64,000 bases of DNA. Source: Dasyornis broadbenti. Its lineage: Eukaryota > Chordata > Aves > Passeriformes > Dasyornithidae. Position numbers and translations under genes: made by a program. This document shows positions 1 through 10,998 of the stretch, piece after piece. The DNA lies in contig VZRN01006290.1 of NCBI GenBank assembly GCA_013397935.1, positions 206,563-270,562 of the forward strand, written 5' to 3'. How positions within the stretch are numbered: position 1 is the stretch's first letter; the number at the start of each line of letters is the position of its first letter. The notes beneath the pieces are model-generated. The model did not search any database. It worked only from the letters and a program-made list of their open reading frames with translations, and was not told where the DNA came from.

Positions 1-2148
1 CGCTCCCCGGCACTGCTGGACAAGGAGTCTCCCTACGGCACGGCGGTGGTCGGGGCGGTGGCAGCGGCCGTGCGGCACCCGCCGGCCGGGGCTGCACAGC
101 GGGCGCTGTCCCCCGCGGGCAGCGGTGGAGCCTTGGGATACCGGGACTACCGGCTGCAGCAGCTCGCCCTGGGCCGGCTCCCGCCGCCACCGCCGCTGCC
201 GAGGGAACTGGAGAGGGAGCGGGACTATGGTGGCTTCTATGAGGCGCGGGTGCGGCCGGCCTATGGGCTGGGGCGGGTGGCTGGCGTGGCGGCGGCCGGG
301 GGATTCCGTGGAGGGGGAGGAGGAGGTGCCGGAGCGGCTGGCGAGGAGGAGATCAGCCCTGAGGATGACCAGAGAGCCAACCGCACACTGTTCCTGGGGA
401 ACCTGGACATCACCGTGAGCGAGTCGGACTTGCGGCGAGCGTTTGACCGTTTCGGGGTCATCACTGAGGTGGACATCAAGAGGCCGGGGCGTGGGCAGAC
501 CAGCACCTATGGGTTTCTTAAGTTTGAAAATCTGGACATGGCGCACCGGGCCAAGTTAGCCATGTCAGGGAAGGTGCTGCTGCGCAACCCCATCAAGATC
601 GGGTACGGGAAAGCCACCCCAACCACCCGGCTCTGGGTGGGTGGCCTGGGGCCCTGGGTGCCCCTGGCTGCCCTGGCCAGGGAGTTTGATCGGTTTGGCA
701 CCATCCGTACAATCGATTACCGCAAAGGGGATTCCTGGGCCTATATCCAGTACGAGAGCCTGGACGCGGCGCAGGCAGCCTGCAGCCACATGCGGGGGTT
801 CCCCCTGGGGGGGCCGGATCGCCGGCTCCGCGTAGACTTTGCCGACACGGAGCATCGGTACCAGCAGCCCTACCTACAGCCCCTGCCCTTGCCGCCCCCG
901 GCTCATTACGAGCTTGTGGCGGAGGCGGCTGCTTTTGGGGCTCACCGGGGAGCACCCCCTGACCCTCTGCGGGGGGCCCGGGACAGGACACCACCATTGC
1001 TCTATAGAGACCGTGACAGAGACCTTTATCCCGAGACAGAGTGGGTGCCCCCACCGCCCCCTGTGCGGGACAGGAGTAATCGGGCAGCTGCCTATGACCC
1101 ACTGGAAAGCCTGGAGCGCCGCCGGGATGGGTGGTCCTTGGAGCGGGACCGAGGGGAGAGGGAGTTGGGCAGTAGCAGTAGGGATCAGCCTAGGAAACGG
1201 AGACTGGCAGAGGATGGAGGCCGGCACTTGGACCGCTCCCCTGACAGTGAGCGTTCCTCTTCCTCCCGAAAGCGCCACTGCTTGGCCACAACTTCTCCCC
1301 CAGACCGCAGCCCCGAGCTCCTCGGAGGCCGGGAGCGTTACAGTAGTGACCCCGAGCGCTCATCCCGCTTGCTCCTCTTGGAGCGACCTTCCCCTGTCCG
1401 GGAGTCCCGCCGAGGCAGCCTGGAGCGGGGGCAGAACGAAAAGCGCGACCGCAAGAATTCCGCAGAGCGGGAACGGAAGCATCGCGCTGCTGCCGCCCAG
1501 GAGTGCAAAAGTCCGGCCAAAAAGGATGAGCGGGCGGCGGAGGGAGGCGGCGGAGGCTCCCGCCTCAAACCTCCTCCGCAGAAACAGCAGCAGGACGGAG
1601 CGGCGCAGACTGGGGCAGCGCCCAAGCTGTGCTTGGCTTGGCAGGGGATGCTCCTGCTGAAGAACAGCAACTTCCCGTCCAACATGCACCTGCTCCAGGG
1701 GGACCTCGGAGTCGCCAGCAGCCTCCTCGTGGAGGGAGCGACTGGGGGGAAAGTGGCTCAGCTCAAGATCACCCAGCGTCTCCGTCTGGACCAGCCCAAG
1801 CTGGATGAGGTCAACCGGCGCATCAAGGTGGCAGGGCCCAACGGCTACGCCATCCTTCTGGCCGTGCCCGGCGCCTCAGACAACCGCTCCACAGCTGGGG
1901 CTGCCGGGGCCGCCACCACCTCCACGCAGAGGCCGCTCAGGAATCTGGTGTCGTACCTAAAGCAAAAGCAGGCTGCTGGGGTGATCAGCCTCCCTGTGGG
2001 GGGCAACAAAGACAAGGAGAACAGCGGGGTCCTGCACGCCTTCCCCCCTTGTGATTTCTCCCAACAATTCCTGGACTCCACAGCCAAGGCATTGGCCAAA
2101 TCAGAGGACGACTATCTGGTCATGATCATTGTCCGTGGGGCGTCCTAA
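1..2148 (+). CDS. RBM15: RNA-binding motif protein 15 (SPEN family), 5' partial
   Basis: The frame is open from base 1, so the true start and the first RRM lie left of the window; by comparison with the family roughly 250 residues are missing. Two RRMs are visible: one at about 379-612 (RNP2-like LFLGNLDI, RNP1-like YGFLKF) and one at about 625-852 (LWVGGLG, WAYIQY). A long Arg/Ser/Asp/Glu-rich, low-complexity linker follows (RDRDRD, KRRL, RSPDSERSSSSRKRH). A C-terminal SPOC domain runs from about 1618 to the stop (PKLCLAWQG, LLLKNSNFP, YAILLAVPG). Family knowledge: RBM15 is a nuclear adaptor that brings the m6A methyltransferase complex to RNAs such as XIST and affects splicing and export. 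The protein ends in VRGAS then TAA; I recall human isoforms that either end this way or splice at VRG into another C-terminus. SLC16A4 as neighbour favours RBM15 over RBM15B. Codon use is very GC-rich and the coding sequence is intronless here. Confidence 0.95.
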   Translation, partial: RSPALLDKESPYGTAVVGAVAAAVRHPPAGAAQRALSPAGSGGALGYRDYRLQQLALGRLPPPPPLPRELERERDYGGFYEARVRPAYGLGRVAGVAAAGGFRGGGGGGAGAAGEEEISPEDDQRANRTLFLGNLDITVSESDLRRAFDRFGVITEVDIKRPGRGQTSTYGFLKFENLDMAHRAKLAMSGKVLLRNPIKIGYGKATPTTRLWVGGLGPWVPLAALAREFDRFGTIRTIDYRKGDSWAYIQYESLDAAQAACSHMRGFPLGGPDRRLRVDFADTEHRYQQPYLQPLPLPPPAHYELVAEAAAFGAHRGAPPDPLRGARDRTPPLLYRDRDRDLYPETEWVPPPPPVRDRSNRAAAYDPLESLERRRDGWSLERDRGERELGSSSRDQPRKRRLAEDGGRHLDRSPDSERSSSSRKRHCLATTSPPDRSPELLGGRERYSSDPERSSRLLLLERPSPVRESRRGSLERGQNEKRDRKNSAERERKHRAAAAQECKSPAKKDERAAEGGGGGSRLKPPPQKQQQDGAAQTGAAPKLCLAWQGMLLLKNSNFPSNMHLLQGDLGVASSLLVEGATGGKVAQLKITQRLRLDQPKLDEVNRRIKVAGPNGYAILLAVPGASDNRSTAGAAGAATTSTQRPLRNLVSYLKQKQAAGVISLPVGGNKDKENSGVLHAFPPCDFSQQFLDSTAKALAKSEDDYLVMIIVRGAS

Positions 2149-3077
2149 GGCCCTCATGTTCTGTTCCCAACCCTGCCTACTCCTCCACACAGCCCCTCCA
2201 GCGTGTGCCAGGTGCTATGGGATACAGCCTTAGCCAGCCCTGTTGTTATTTTAATTAGATCTTTGTTTGTAGGTGACTTTTGCGGCCCGATTTTCTGTTA
2301 CTATGTTTTTCTATAAAGGTAGAAGCCAGAGAGGTTGGTTAGGAGTAGCATGAATAGGATATTTTGAGAATTCCCTATCAGTGGGGACAGCAGGGAGGCT
2401 CAACCTGCTTTGATTTACAGCAAATAGAAAAGAAAAGTAAAAAAAACTGGGGTGGGGGGGAGGGGGGAAAAGAAAAACTCCCGTCTTCTTAATTTTGATT
2501 CATGTCCTTTTTTCATTTCATTTCATGTATTTTAAAGCAAGTCCCAAGAGCTCGTCCTCGAGAGAGCTCCAAACCGAACAGACCAGATTTAAAGCACTCA
2601 GTGGAAATGGAAAACCACACTTTAATAACAGACTGGTGTCAGCTCCTCTTTTGAGTCCTTGAAATTCTGTGTCGGCCTCAGGCCAGCGGCCCTTGGGCCC
2701 GCGGGATCCCATCCCTCGGGAGCCGCAATGGTTTCCCTGTTGAGTCGTGTGGCTCAAGGTCGACGTTTTTCAGGTGAGCAGCAGCTGCTCTCGGGTACAC
2801 AGCAGAACACTGAATTCCTTCTTGGAAAGGGATTCCTTTTTCATCCAGCCCCCCCAGGTGCATGCACTGAAACTGGGCTTTTTAACAGGTGTATTTCTCC
2901 CATTTCCTGGTGTATCCCATATGTGCACTTTGGGTTTGTAGCAGTGATGAGGTTTGGTGAAGAGCTGAGGACTTTGTTACAAACCAGGAATGTCTTGTGC
3001 TCACTCTGGTGTGCAGGAAACAAGGAGGTGCTTTAAGCAGAACTTGAGTTTTATTGTGGGGTTTTGGTTTTACTGCC

Positions 3078-3100
3078 TTTTTTTTTTTTTTTTTTTTTTT
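3078..3100. repeat. poly-T tract (23 bp)
   Basis: An uninterrupted T run in the RBM15 3' flank. It is a simple repeat with no flanking retroposon structure that I can see. Confidence 0.95.
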
Positions 3101-6100
3101 CCAAGAGTTGCAGGTTCAGTGGGGTCTGGTTCCACAGTGCAAACTCTGAGCAAGTAAGTGCTTCTCTCCAGAGATGCGTTTAATTCTGTGATAATTTAAT
3201 TACATGAAAGTTCTCATTAACATTTTACCTCTTTGTTAATAGCAAGGAACTGCTGTCTGCTAGGGACTTTTCAGGTACAGTGCAGTGGGCATTACATGAG
3301 GTTTATCATGGGCACCTGGAGTAAAGTGGTTTTAGCATCTTGGAGAAATATTAAAAATACTCAGAGACACCGAGGTTTGAGCTCTTGTTCCTGTGATTCA
3401 AGGATGAAACTGTTTGTTTGGATTTTTTTTCAAAGAATATAGTTAATTTTTTATTTTCCCCCAATCATTGGGCACTTTTCTCCAGCTGTCTTGGCCACCT
3501 TGGTAATCCAGGCATTTAGGAGGAAAGATGGGATCTCAATCCCTGATGGGATCTAATTCCCTGATATTCTGTTTAACAACCAAAAGGATGTTGCAGCAGC
3601 TTCTAAACTGAAGTGTTAATCTGACTGTATTGGCCCCCAAATTGTAATCTTGCACTTAAACCCAGAATGTAATCTTGCACTTAGCCATGTTTTCAGGGAT
3701 TTGGGCAATGGAGAAGCGACACTGCCTCGCTCAGTCCATGCCCCAATAGATTCCTTGGATGATTGATACAGGGATGAGCTGATTTCTGTTACAACTTGCA
3801 CAGCAAAATTCAAATTCAAAGTGTGGAATAGGATGCGAATAGGGGATGAAGGAGGAAATGTCTTGAATGTATTTTATGGGTGTAACTGAACTTGCTTGAG
3901 TTTCTGTCACAAAACCAGGAATTTTTGTTACCAAACCACTCGTCAGAGAGGGCTGTGGTTCAAGAGGGCTTTGATTCCGTTATCTGCCCGGAATGAGTGC
4001 ACACAGTATCCCAAACATCACAGTGAGCTGAGAATTCCAATGTGGTGGCATATCTTGAACAAAGATTTTGTTTTTATAGCTACTTTTCTTTCTAAATGAA
4101 AAGGTAAAAGCCTCATTTAATGCTCTTAAATTTGAGGGTGAAATCCAGGATTTCTGGATTGTCCTTCAACGTGAATGTAAGAGATGGCAGAATTCAGCTG
4201 TTCAGCTTACTATTAACAACGAGAATTTTTAGAAATGATGTCAGAAATGCAAATCACTGTGTTGAAGAAGGTACAGCATATTTACCACTTACTGCAGAGA
4301 ATGTTTTAATTGGAGCAGGTGCCTGTTGTGTGTCAGCAGGTGATCAATGCTGCAAGTGCTGCTTGTATTCAGAGGGAGCTTTCTCATTGCATCTGACAGG
4401 AATCACTTGCAAGAGTTTTCTAGGAAAGAGACTTGAACGGCTGGGAATTCAAATCTGCCCAAAACCAGGGGAAAAAAGCACTAATGTTTGTGTTGGACAC
4501 TTAAAGTCGCCGAGAGCAGCGTTTGTTCTGCTGATCCGCAGCAGGCACCTGCTTAAAAACCCATAAAACTTGGGGTCGACGTAGCTTGTCAAAGCCAGCT
4601 CAGTGTGGGAAGCCTTTTGGGAAGAGCATCCTAGGTGCACTTCCATTTTTCCTTGAAAAATCACAGTGGTTCCACCTGCCACTGGCTGTTGAATTGTACT
4701 GCGCTGGAGGGCAAGAAGGAGCAGGTGAGGCTGTGTTTGACTCCAGGTTTTCTGGTTCCTTATGTAATGGAGCACCTGCTTCTTTAAATCTGGTTTATTT
4801 GTGGTTGCTGCTCTGTTTTGTAAGCAAGGATTTTAATGCCGTTTGAGGGTTCTTGTGGCAAAACTTTGACTGGCAGCTTTTTTTGCCGGCACTGAATTCC
4901 CGTGCTGCCATCCCTCCGTGGTCTGAGGTGTTCCCCATTGGCGTAACTATCCACTGCAGTCGGCTTGGCCAGGGCTGAAGGTTTAGAAGCCTGTGGGTGA
5001 TACCACAGTGTGTAGAGCAAACCAGATGTAGCAGTTGTTGGCTCTCTCCTTGTGTCTGGCATTACATTGCTCCGGTGAGAGCTCAGTATTCCCTCCCAAC
5101 CTTGTGTGCAGCTGATGTTGTCCTATTTTGTTCGTGTGTTGAACTAGCCTGGAAAAAGGATGTCCTTTTCCTGAATCATTTCATCCTTGTGCTTTATGCT
5201 TTGGGGAAAGAACCTCAAATGACTCGTAGTTTTGTTTGAGATTTTAGTTTGTTGTTTTATTTCTTTCAATTGGAAACTTTGCGCAACTTCCTTGGCTGCC
5301 AGCCAGTGGCTTTATTTGCTCCTGCCGAGCTGCTGCTGCGGGAACACTGAGGTTATCCTCAGTCCAGAGGTTTTAGGGGTGCAAATACCAACACATCCTT
5401 GTCGACCTCGCAGAGAGTAAAGGGCGTTATTACCAGGCAGACAAACCTTGCCCTCTCTCTCTTTTGTTTCCTACAAGGATGTTAAAGATGGAGAATTTTG
5501 ACAACTTTCTCCGCCCCTATGGAGAGCGGAGAATGAGTTAATTTCTTGCAAGGGTTTGGGAACCCTCTGGCTGATGGTAACTGAGGTGAAAGGCCTGAGG
5601 TGTTAATTGGGAGGAGGAGTGAATCAAAATTGTGAAGACAGGTTCAAAAACTCTGAGGACTCAGGGAAAAATGGCTTGGAAAATGGTAGTTCCTGGCTCT
5701 AAGCAAAACAGTGTTGAGAGCAGCGCTCCTGGGGAGTGCTGTGCACCCAGAGGGGAAGAAATGGTTGCCATGTGACTCTGGAGCTTTTGGGGTTCTTTCC
5801 CCTTTGTCCCCCCATTTATTTGGTTCTAGCACCGAAGGACAGATACTCCAATGATTGATAGACTGAACAATGAGGTGATTTTTGTATCAGGCTTAAAGCA
5901 GACCGGGTGGTGCAGAGAATGGTTTGTTGAATATTCATCTTCCTGCAGTTCCAATTGTGTGAAAATGATGGCTGAGAAATATGACTTGAATAGTAACAAT
6001 TTTAAATTATATTGGGTGTGTCTTTGATTTGACCTTTTCTTTAGTATTGGCATTGTCTGCTGTTAGAACTGCGCAGCAAACCGAGAGCAAAAGAGCTGTG

Positions 6101-6866
6101 TAACACTACATTTCATGGTTTTGTTGATAAGTTGCCTTCAGGAAATACCCTGAGAGGAAAGTCAGCCGAATTAACAAGAATTGGGTTGGCTTTTCTCCTG
6201 GTTAATGTTTTCAATATGCCCCATCAAGTGTTACTGCGAATTGAGTAATCATCAGTACTGTAAGCCTAGATTAATCCTGGTCCAAAAAGAAGCCCTGCAC
6301 TACTTGTTTTGCATCTGTCCCTAGAAGGCAACTTCATTCTGAGGTTTCGTGCCCGTGGGTGGTATTGGTGCTTTTTGAAGTCCAAGTAGAATATTCAGAA
6401 AGGCTTCGTAGCTCTTTATGTTCATCTGTATAATGTAGGGAGGGGAAAAAACCGAATCTGGTGTACACATTTGTATTGAAATAACGTTTTCTTTCCTCCT
6501 GCAAGCAAGTCTGGTGGACTGCAGAAGACAACCTCATGGGATGCCAAGCTCTAATGGACCTTTGGGAAAAGAAGCTGTGGCTTATGTGGAATTTACATGG
6601 GCCTCCTGATGGAAGAAAGCTTATCTGTTTAGTATTTGTGCATTTTACTAAAATGGCAGCTTTAAAAAAAAAAAAAGTTGTGTATCTGCTATTGTGATGC
6701 CAATGCCCGTGTTTTAAGTGGAAAAAAAAAATGACCTCTTTGCTTTGTGCTGTGTACACAAGATTGCTGGAAAAGTAAAGGAATACCCTTTTTATGGCTC
6801 ACACAGCTTAAAAGTAGCTGTCACTCAAACATGCGCTCACAGTTGAGCTGATTTTGTTTCATTCTA

Positions 6867-6872
6867 AATAAA
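6867..6872 (+). promoter_or_regulatory. candidate polyadenylation signal AATAAA
   Basis: Canonical AATAAA downstream of RBM15 in a T-rich context. It is the first good plus-strand signal I noticed after the stop codon; use is inferred. Confidence 0.4.
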
Positions 6873-7435
6873 TTGTTTCTTTTGAGGAAAATGGTTTTTC
6901 TGCCTGGAAGTGAATTGACGACAAACGTTTGGCCCCTGTGTTGGCAGCGGAGGGGTTCCTGCTGCTGCTGCCCAATTGAGCTGATAGTTGTGGGTCTTGA
7001 GCAAGAAGCAGGGAGAGCACCGACACTTTCGCGTTGACCGACCTGTGGTACCAATCAGAAGGATTGTAGCTGATGGCCTTGCTGTGGCCCCCGTGTTTGC
7101 AGTGAAAAAGGGGTCACTTGCTGCGTTTCTCCTCAGCGGGACGGGGCAGCGGTGCTGCTGCTGGCACGCAAGAAGCAGGGAAGCACCACCCTGCGCCTCG
7201 GAACGGTGGCCAAGTCTGGGGCTTCGCTGGTTGGAAGAGCTGGAGTTCCTGAATTTTAAGTTTCTGATTTATTTTGTTCACCCAACATGTTTGCCTTTAG
7301 TTTTGATTCTTGGGTTTTTTTAATTTTGAAGAAAAAAAGTTTCGAAATTGCCTTGAATCTTGCACATAAAACCTTTGCACCAAAATTGCCAAAAGAAAGA
7401 GAGAAATGAGTCCTTAAAAGTGTTTAAATGCTGTT

Positions 7436-7441
7436 AATAAA
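7436..7441 (+). promoter_or_regulatory. candidate polyadenylation signal AATAAA
   Basis: Second canonical AATAAA downstream of RBM15, after a long AT-rich stretch. It could end a long 3' UTR isoform. Confidence 0.4.
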
Positions 7442-10400
7442 GCCTTTCCTGCCGTACGCGAGGCGCTCCTCCATCTCCAGGGGCTTTTCAGCAGTTGTGG
7501 GTTTAGTGCTGAATGGATGAAGAGTTCCTGAGAGCTGGAGGCGGTAATTTAAACCTTTGCGTGGTGTCTCAGTGCCTTATTTTGACCGGTTTTGAAGCCA
7601 GTGGTTCCACACGCCTCGGATGTGCATGTGCCCTGCTCGCGCCCCGGCCCCGCCGCGCTCCGTGCAGCCGCTCCCAGTGTAGTACAGACGGGGAGAGGAG
7701 AAGCCGGAGGCAGCCCGGAAGCGTTGTGTGCTGTAGTTCTCCTGTCCCGGGGGCTCCCGAGCTTTGGAAGGCTGTTCCCGTGCAGGAGCACAACTCCGTG
7801 TTTGCTGCGGGAGACTTTGGGGCGCATCTGAAGACGGCGGCCGTCGAGAGGAAGCTGCCCCTGCTGCATCATCGGCTTCAGGAGCTCTCATGTTGTGCTC
7901 GTGGTAGAATTCGTGTGACGTGCCATGAAGACACCTTGAACAGCTTGCCCTGTTTGCCTTGAAATACTTGAATCTCCATGGATAACCCCTGCAGCCGGGC
8001 AGGATCTTTGCTAGGCTGCAGATGCCTCTCAGCCGACGGATGCTGTGCTTGTGCTCTGCAAGGTGTCTGTTCCCGGGGCAAAGCGCTGTGTAAATCCCTG
8101 AAACAGGTAAGGGGCTGGAAGAGGTTGAACTGAATTGTAATGTAAAAGAAGATTGTTGTTCGCCTTTAGTTTTGTCTTGATTCTCCAGATGACTAACCCT
8201 TACTAACGAGTTTTCTTCAGCCAACATGCTGCTCCAGCCGCTCCGGGAATGGGAGCGAAGGAGCCGCCTCTTGGATGTGCTTCCCTGTTTGTTGGGGGGT
8301 CCCGTTAACCAACAGGGCCGTGCGGATAAAGCAACACGTTCTCGGCTTGGCAGGCTGGAGCTATTATTTTGACTTCATGGACTGCTTGAATTAACACTGC
8401 TTTAACCCAGAATAGTGGTTATGATTTGTGTGTGTTGATCGGGAAAGCCAAGCCAATGATTTGGCAAATTACCTCTGTCTATGGGATGCTGGTGTAATAA
8501 TTGAAATGAAGCTATTTGTTGTAAATGGGAGCAATTGTAGCTATTGCTGGTAATGAGGGAAGGGAATTGGAGAGGGCAGACTCAGGAGATGCCTTTTCTT
8601 CTAAAAGTTGGTTTTTGTAGTTAACATTTCTATTTTTTGCGTTGTATTTCTTGTGCTATTGAGATAGAACCTCTGAATCACCTCTGAAGTGTTGTACAGT
8701 AGGTCTGGGGCTGGAAGCAATAATGGGATATGTGTTTCAACCCCTTTGCCTGGGCTCTTGATGCTGACAGGAGATAGGTGATCTGTCAGTGATCCCAGGA
8801 AAAGGGGATGTTTTTGGCGAGCTGGTCACTTGCTCAGGTGTTTGTGTCAGGGCTTGGGCACTATCCCCCTTTCTGGGTGTGCTTTGAAGTGTCAGTGGCT
8901 GTTCCAGAAGAGTTCCGCCTCTGTGAGTCAAGTTTCACTGCCTGTTTCTCTGTCTCCTTCATGTTATGTGTTTATTCCAGAGACTTGGAGGTATCATGGG
9001 ATGTGGTGTGGGATGTGGTGTGGGATGGTTCTCCTGCGGTCGCTTTGCGCTAGCGAGTTGTTTTTTGGGTGCTGTGTCTGCCCCTCTGCCTTCTGAAGGG
9101 CTTAGAGGGATGCTCCAGCAGCCAGGTAGAGCCAGGCTGTTGTTAAAACCAGTCTCTTGGAAGGGTTAAGTGCTCTATATGCATCATATTAATTTGGCTA
9201 ATGAGACTTCTGGGGAAAGTGGATTTATAACGGGAACCATTTAATTAACTGCACTGCAGCAGAGAGCGATGCGAGCGGATTAGATGGGAGCCGGTTATTT
9301 GAATTCACACATTTTTTTAGAACTGTGCTTTTACCAGCTGCAGCTAAATTAATAAGTTTAAAACATCAGATGGCCCAGATTCTGCTCTTGGCCAATAACA
9401 AGCTTGTTGGCCTCATGCTGCTGGTTTACTGTGAAATGGCAAATGTTCTTGGAGGATATGCTCCTGCCCCGTGTCCCGGGGTTTGGGGCAAAGACCAACC
9501 AGGGTTTGGTGAAACAGGCAGAAAGGCCAGGGGGAGCCGTGGAAAGGCTCTTGGCTGATGGCTTTGTGATTCCCATTGTGTCTCCTGCAGTTCTTGGCTC
9601 GGAGCCCTGTGCCTGAGTGTACTTAGAGCTCCCTTGAGAACCGGGTGAGGTGAACTCCTGAGGCAGAGTGAGCTCTGAGGGTCCGGGTCAGCCGCACGTG
9701 ATGTGATGGCTTTGACAGGAGCCTGCTGCTGCTCATCCTGTTTGTCCATGTGCCGGTGGAGATGCCTGCAGTAGGAGCACACAACGTGGACGGTGGCACA
9801 AAGGTCTCCTGTTTTTTCCACCCTTTGCGTCCTGCTCCAGGGATGTATGAATTAAACGTGTTTGGAGCCCAGGGCTGTGGGTGCTGTCAGACGTGCTGCC
9901 CTTGCTGAGCATTAATGAGCTGCCCCCTCCCAGCCCAGCTCTTGTGCCCAGACTCTGGGGTTGGAGCTCGTGGGTGCTGTCTCAGGGTGGGGATGGGATG
10001 TGGTTGGCTCCGTGGCTGAGCAGATGAGCTGTAGATTAATTGTGGGTCACGGCTGTTTCATCGCCTTATCTCCCTGCCTTGACCTTCATACCCAGTTCTG
10101 CAATTGGATCTGAGCATCAGGCTGGAGGTTTTAGCTCTCTTCAGTATTTCCTGTCCCCAGATCCGCTGATAGGTCAGGCCAACGTTTAGCAACGCACACA
10201 GCTTGACCCAGCCCCGAGCTGGCAGCTTTCCCTGGCATTGCTGCTCTTTGTGCAGGCGAGCACTTGGATCCTCCGGCTGGGATCTCCTTTCGGATGCTCG
10301 TGCTGCCTTCCCAGCCTGTACAGTTGGACATTTCAGTGTGTCTGAGGACACAAAGGTGTGCTTGAGGACACATGAGGGGTGCAGAAGGGTTTGAGTGAAG

Positions 10401-10696
10401 GGAAGCCAGTGAGGTCTCCCAGGGTGGTTAAGCTCTGTTTGCCCAGGGAGAGGAGATGTGCTTTGGGCCAAAGAGGTTTCTGCAGCCCCCTTGGCCAAGG
10501 GATTGCTTTGATCGTTGCCAGCCTGGGCTCCTCCAGCTCTGCCCTGGGCAGAGGTTCAGGACAGGATGAGGTCTTGAACCACCCGAGCTCCTGCTGTAGA
10601 GGCTGGTGGGAAGCACACGTTGAGAAAAGGGGATGTTGATGTTTCTCATGCTGCTTCTCTTGGGTGGATGAAGACAAGACTGTGTATAAGAATTCA

Positions 10697-10998
10697 GGAG
10701 GGGCTCTTCATCAGGAACTGGAGTGACAGGGCAAAGGGAAATTGATTCTACTGAAAAAGGAGAAATTTAGGATAGATATTGGGAAGAAATCCTTCATTGT
10801 GAGGGTGGGGAAGCCCTGGCACAGGGTGCCCAGAGAAGAGCACCTGGAAGCAATCCTGGAAGTGTCCAAGGCCAGGCTGGACAGGGCTTGGAACAAGCTG
10901 AGATAGGGCAAGGTGTCCCTGCCATGGCAGGGGGTGGAACAAGATGAGCTTTAAAGTCCCTTCCAACCCAAACCACTCCAGGATTCTGTGATTCTGAG
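10697..10998 (+). mobile_element. CR1 LINE 3'-end fragment
   Basis: Matches the avian CR1 3' terminus in sense orientation. It has the run AGATATTGGGAAGAAATCCT, then GAGGGTGGGGAAGCCCTGGC, CCATGGCAGGGGGTGGAAC, CCCTTCCAACCCAAACCA, and the terminal ATTCTGTGATTCTGAG tail. It is 5' truncated, as is usual for CR1. Confidence 0.92.

Larger units (their letters stand above)
2149..7441 (+). other. RBM15 3' flank: probable 3' UTR and possible downstream exon/intron
   Basis: After the TAA the composition drops sharply to AT-rich, with poly-A, poly-T and poly-G tracts (for example about 2420-2470) and no convincing ORF. Two AATAAA signals lie at 6867-6872 and 7436-7441. A cytosine/thymine-rich run before 6495 and the unique sequence after it could be a spliced 3' exon. 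I could not find the alternative RBM15 C-terminal coding exon. The extent of the UTR is inferred, not shown. Confidence 0.45.

Noticed and set aside
1338..1689. Minus-strand ORFs over RBM15
   Set aside because: Shadows of the GC-rich RBM15 coding sequence; the plus frame carries RRM and SPOC domains.
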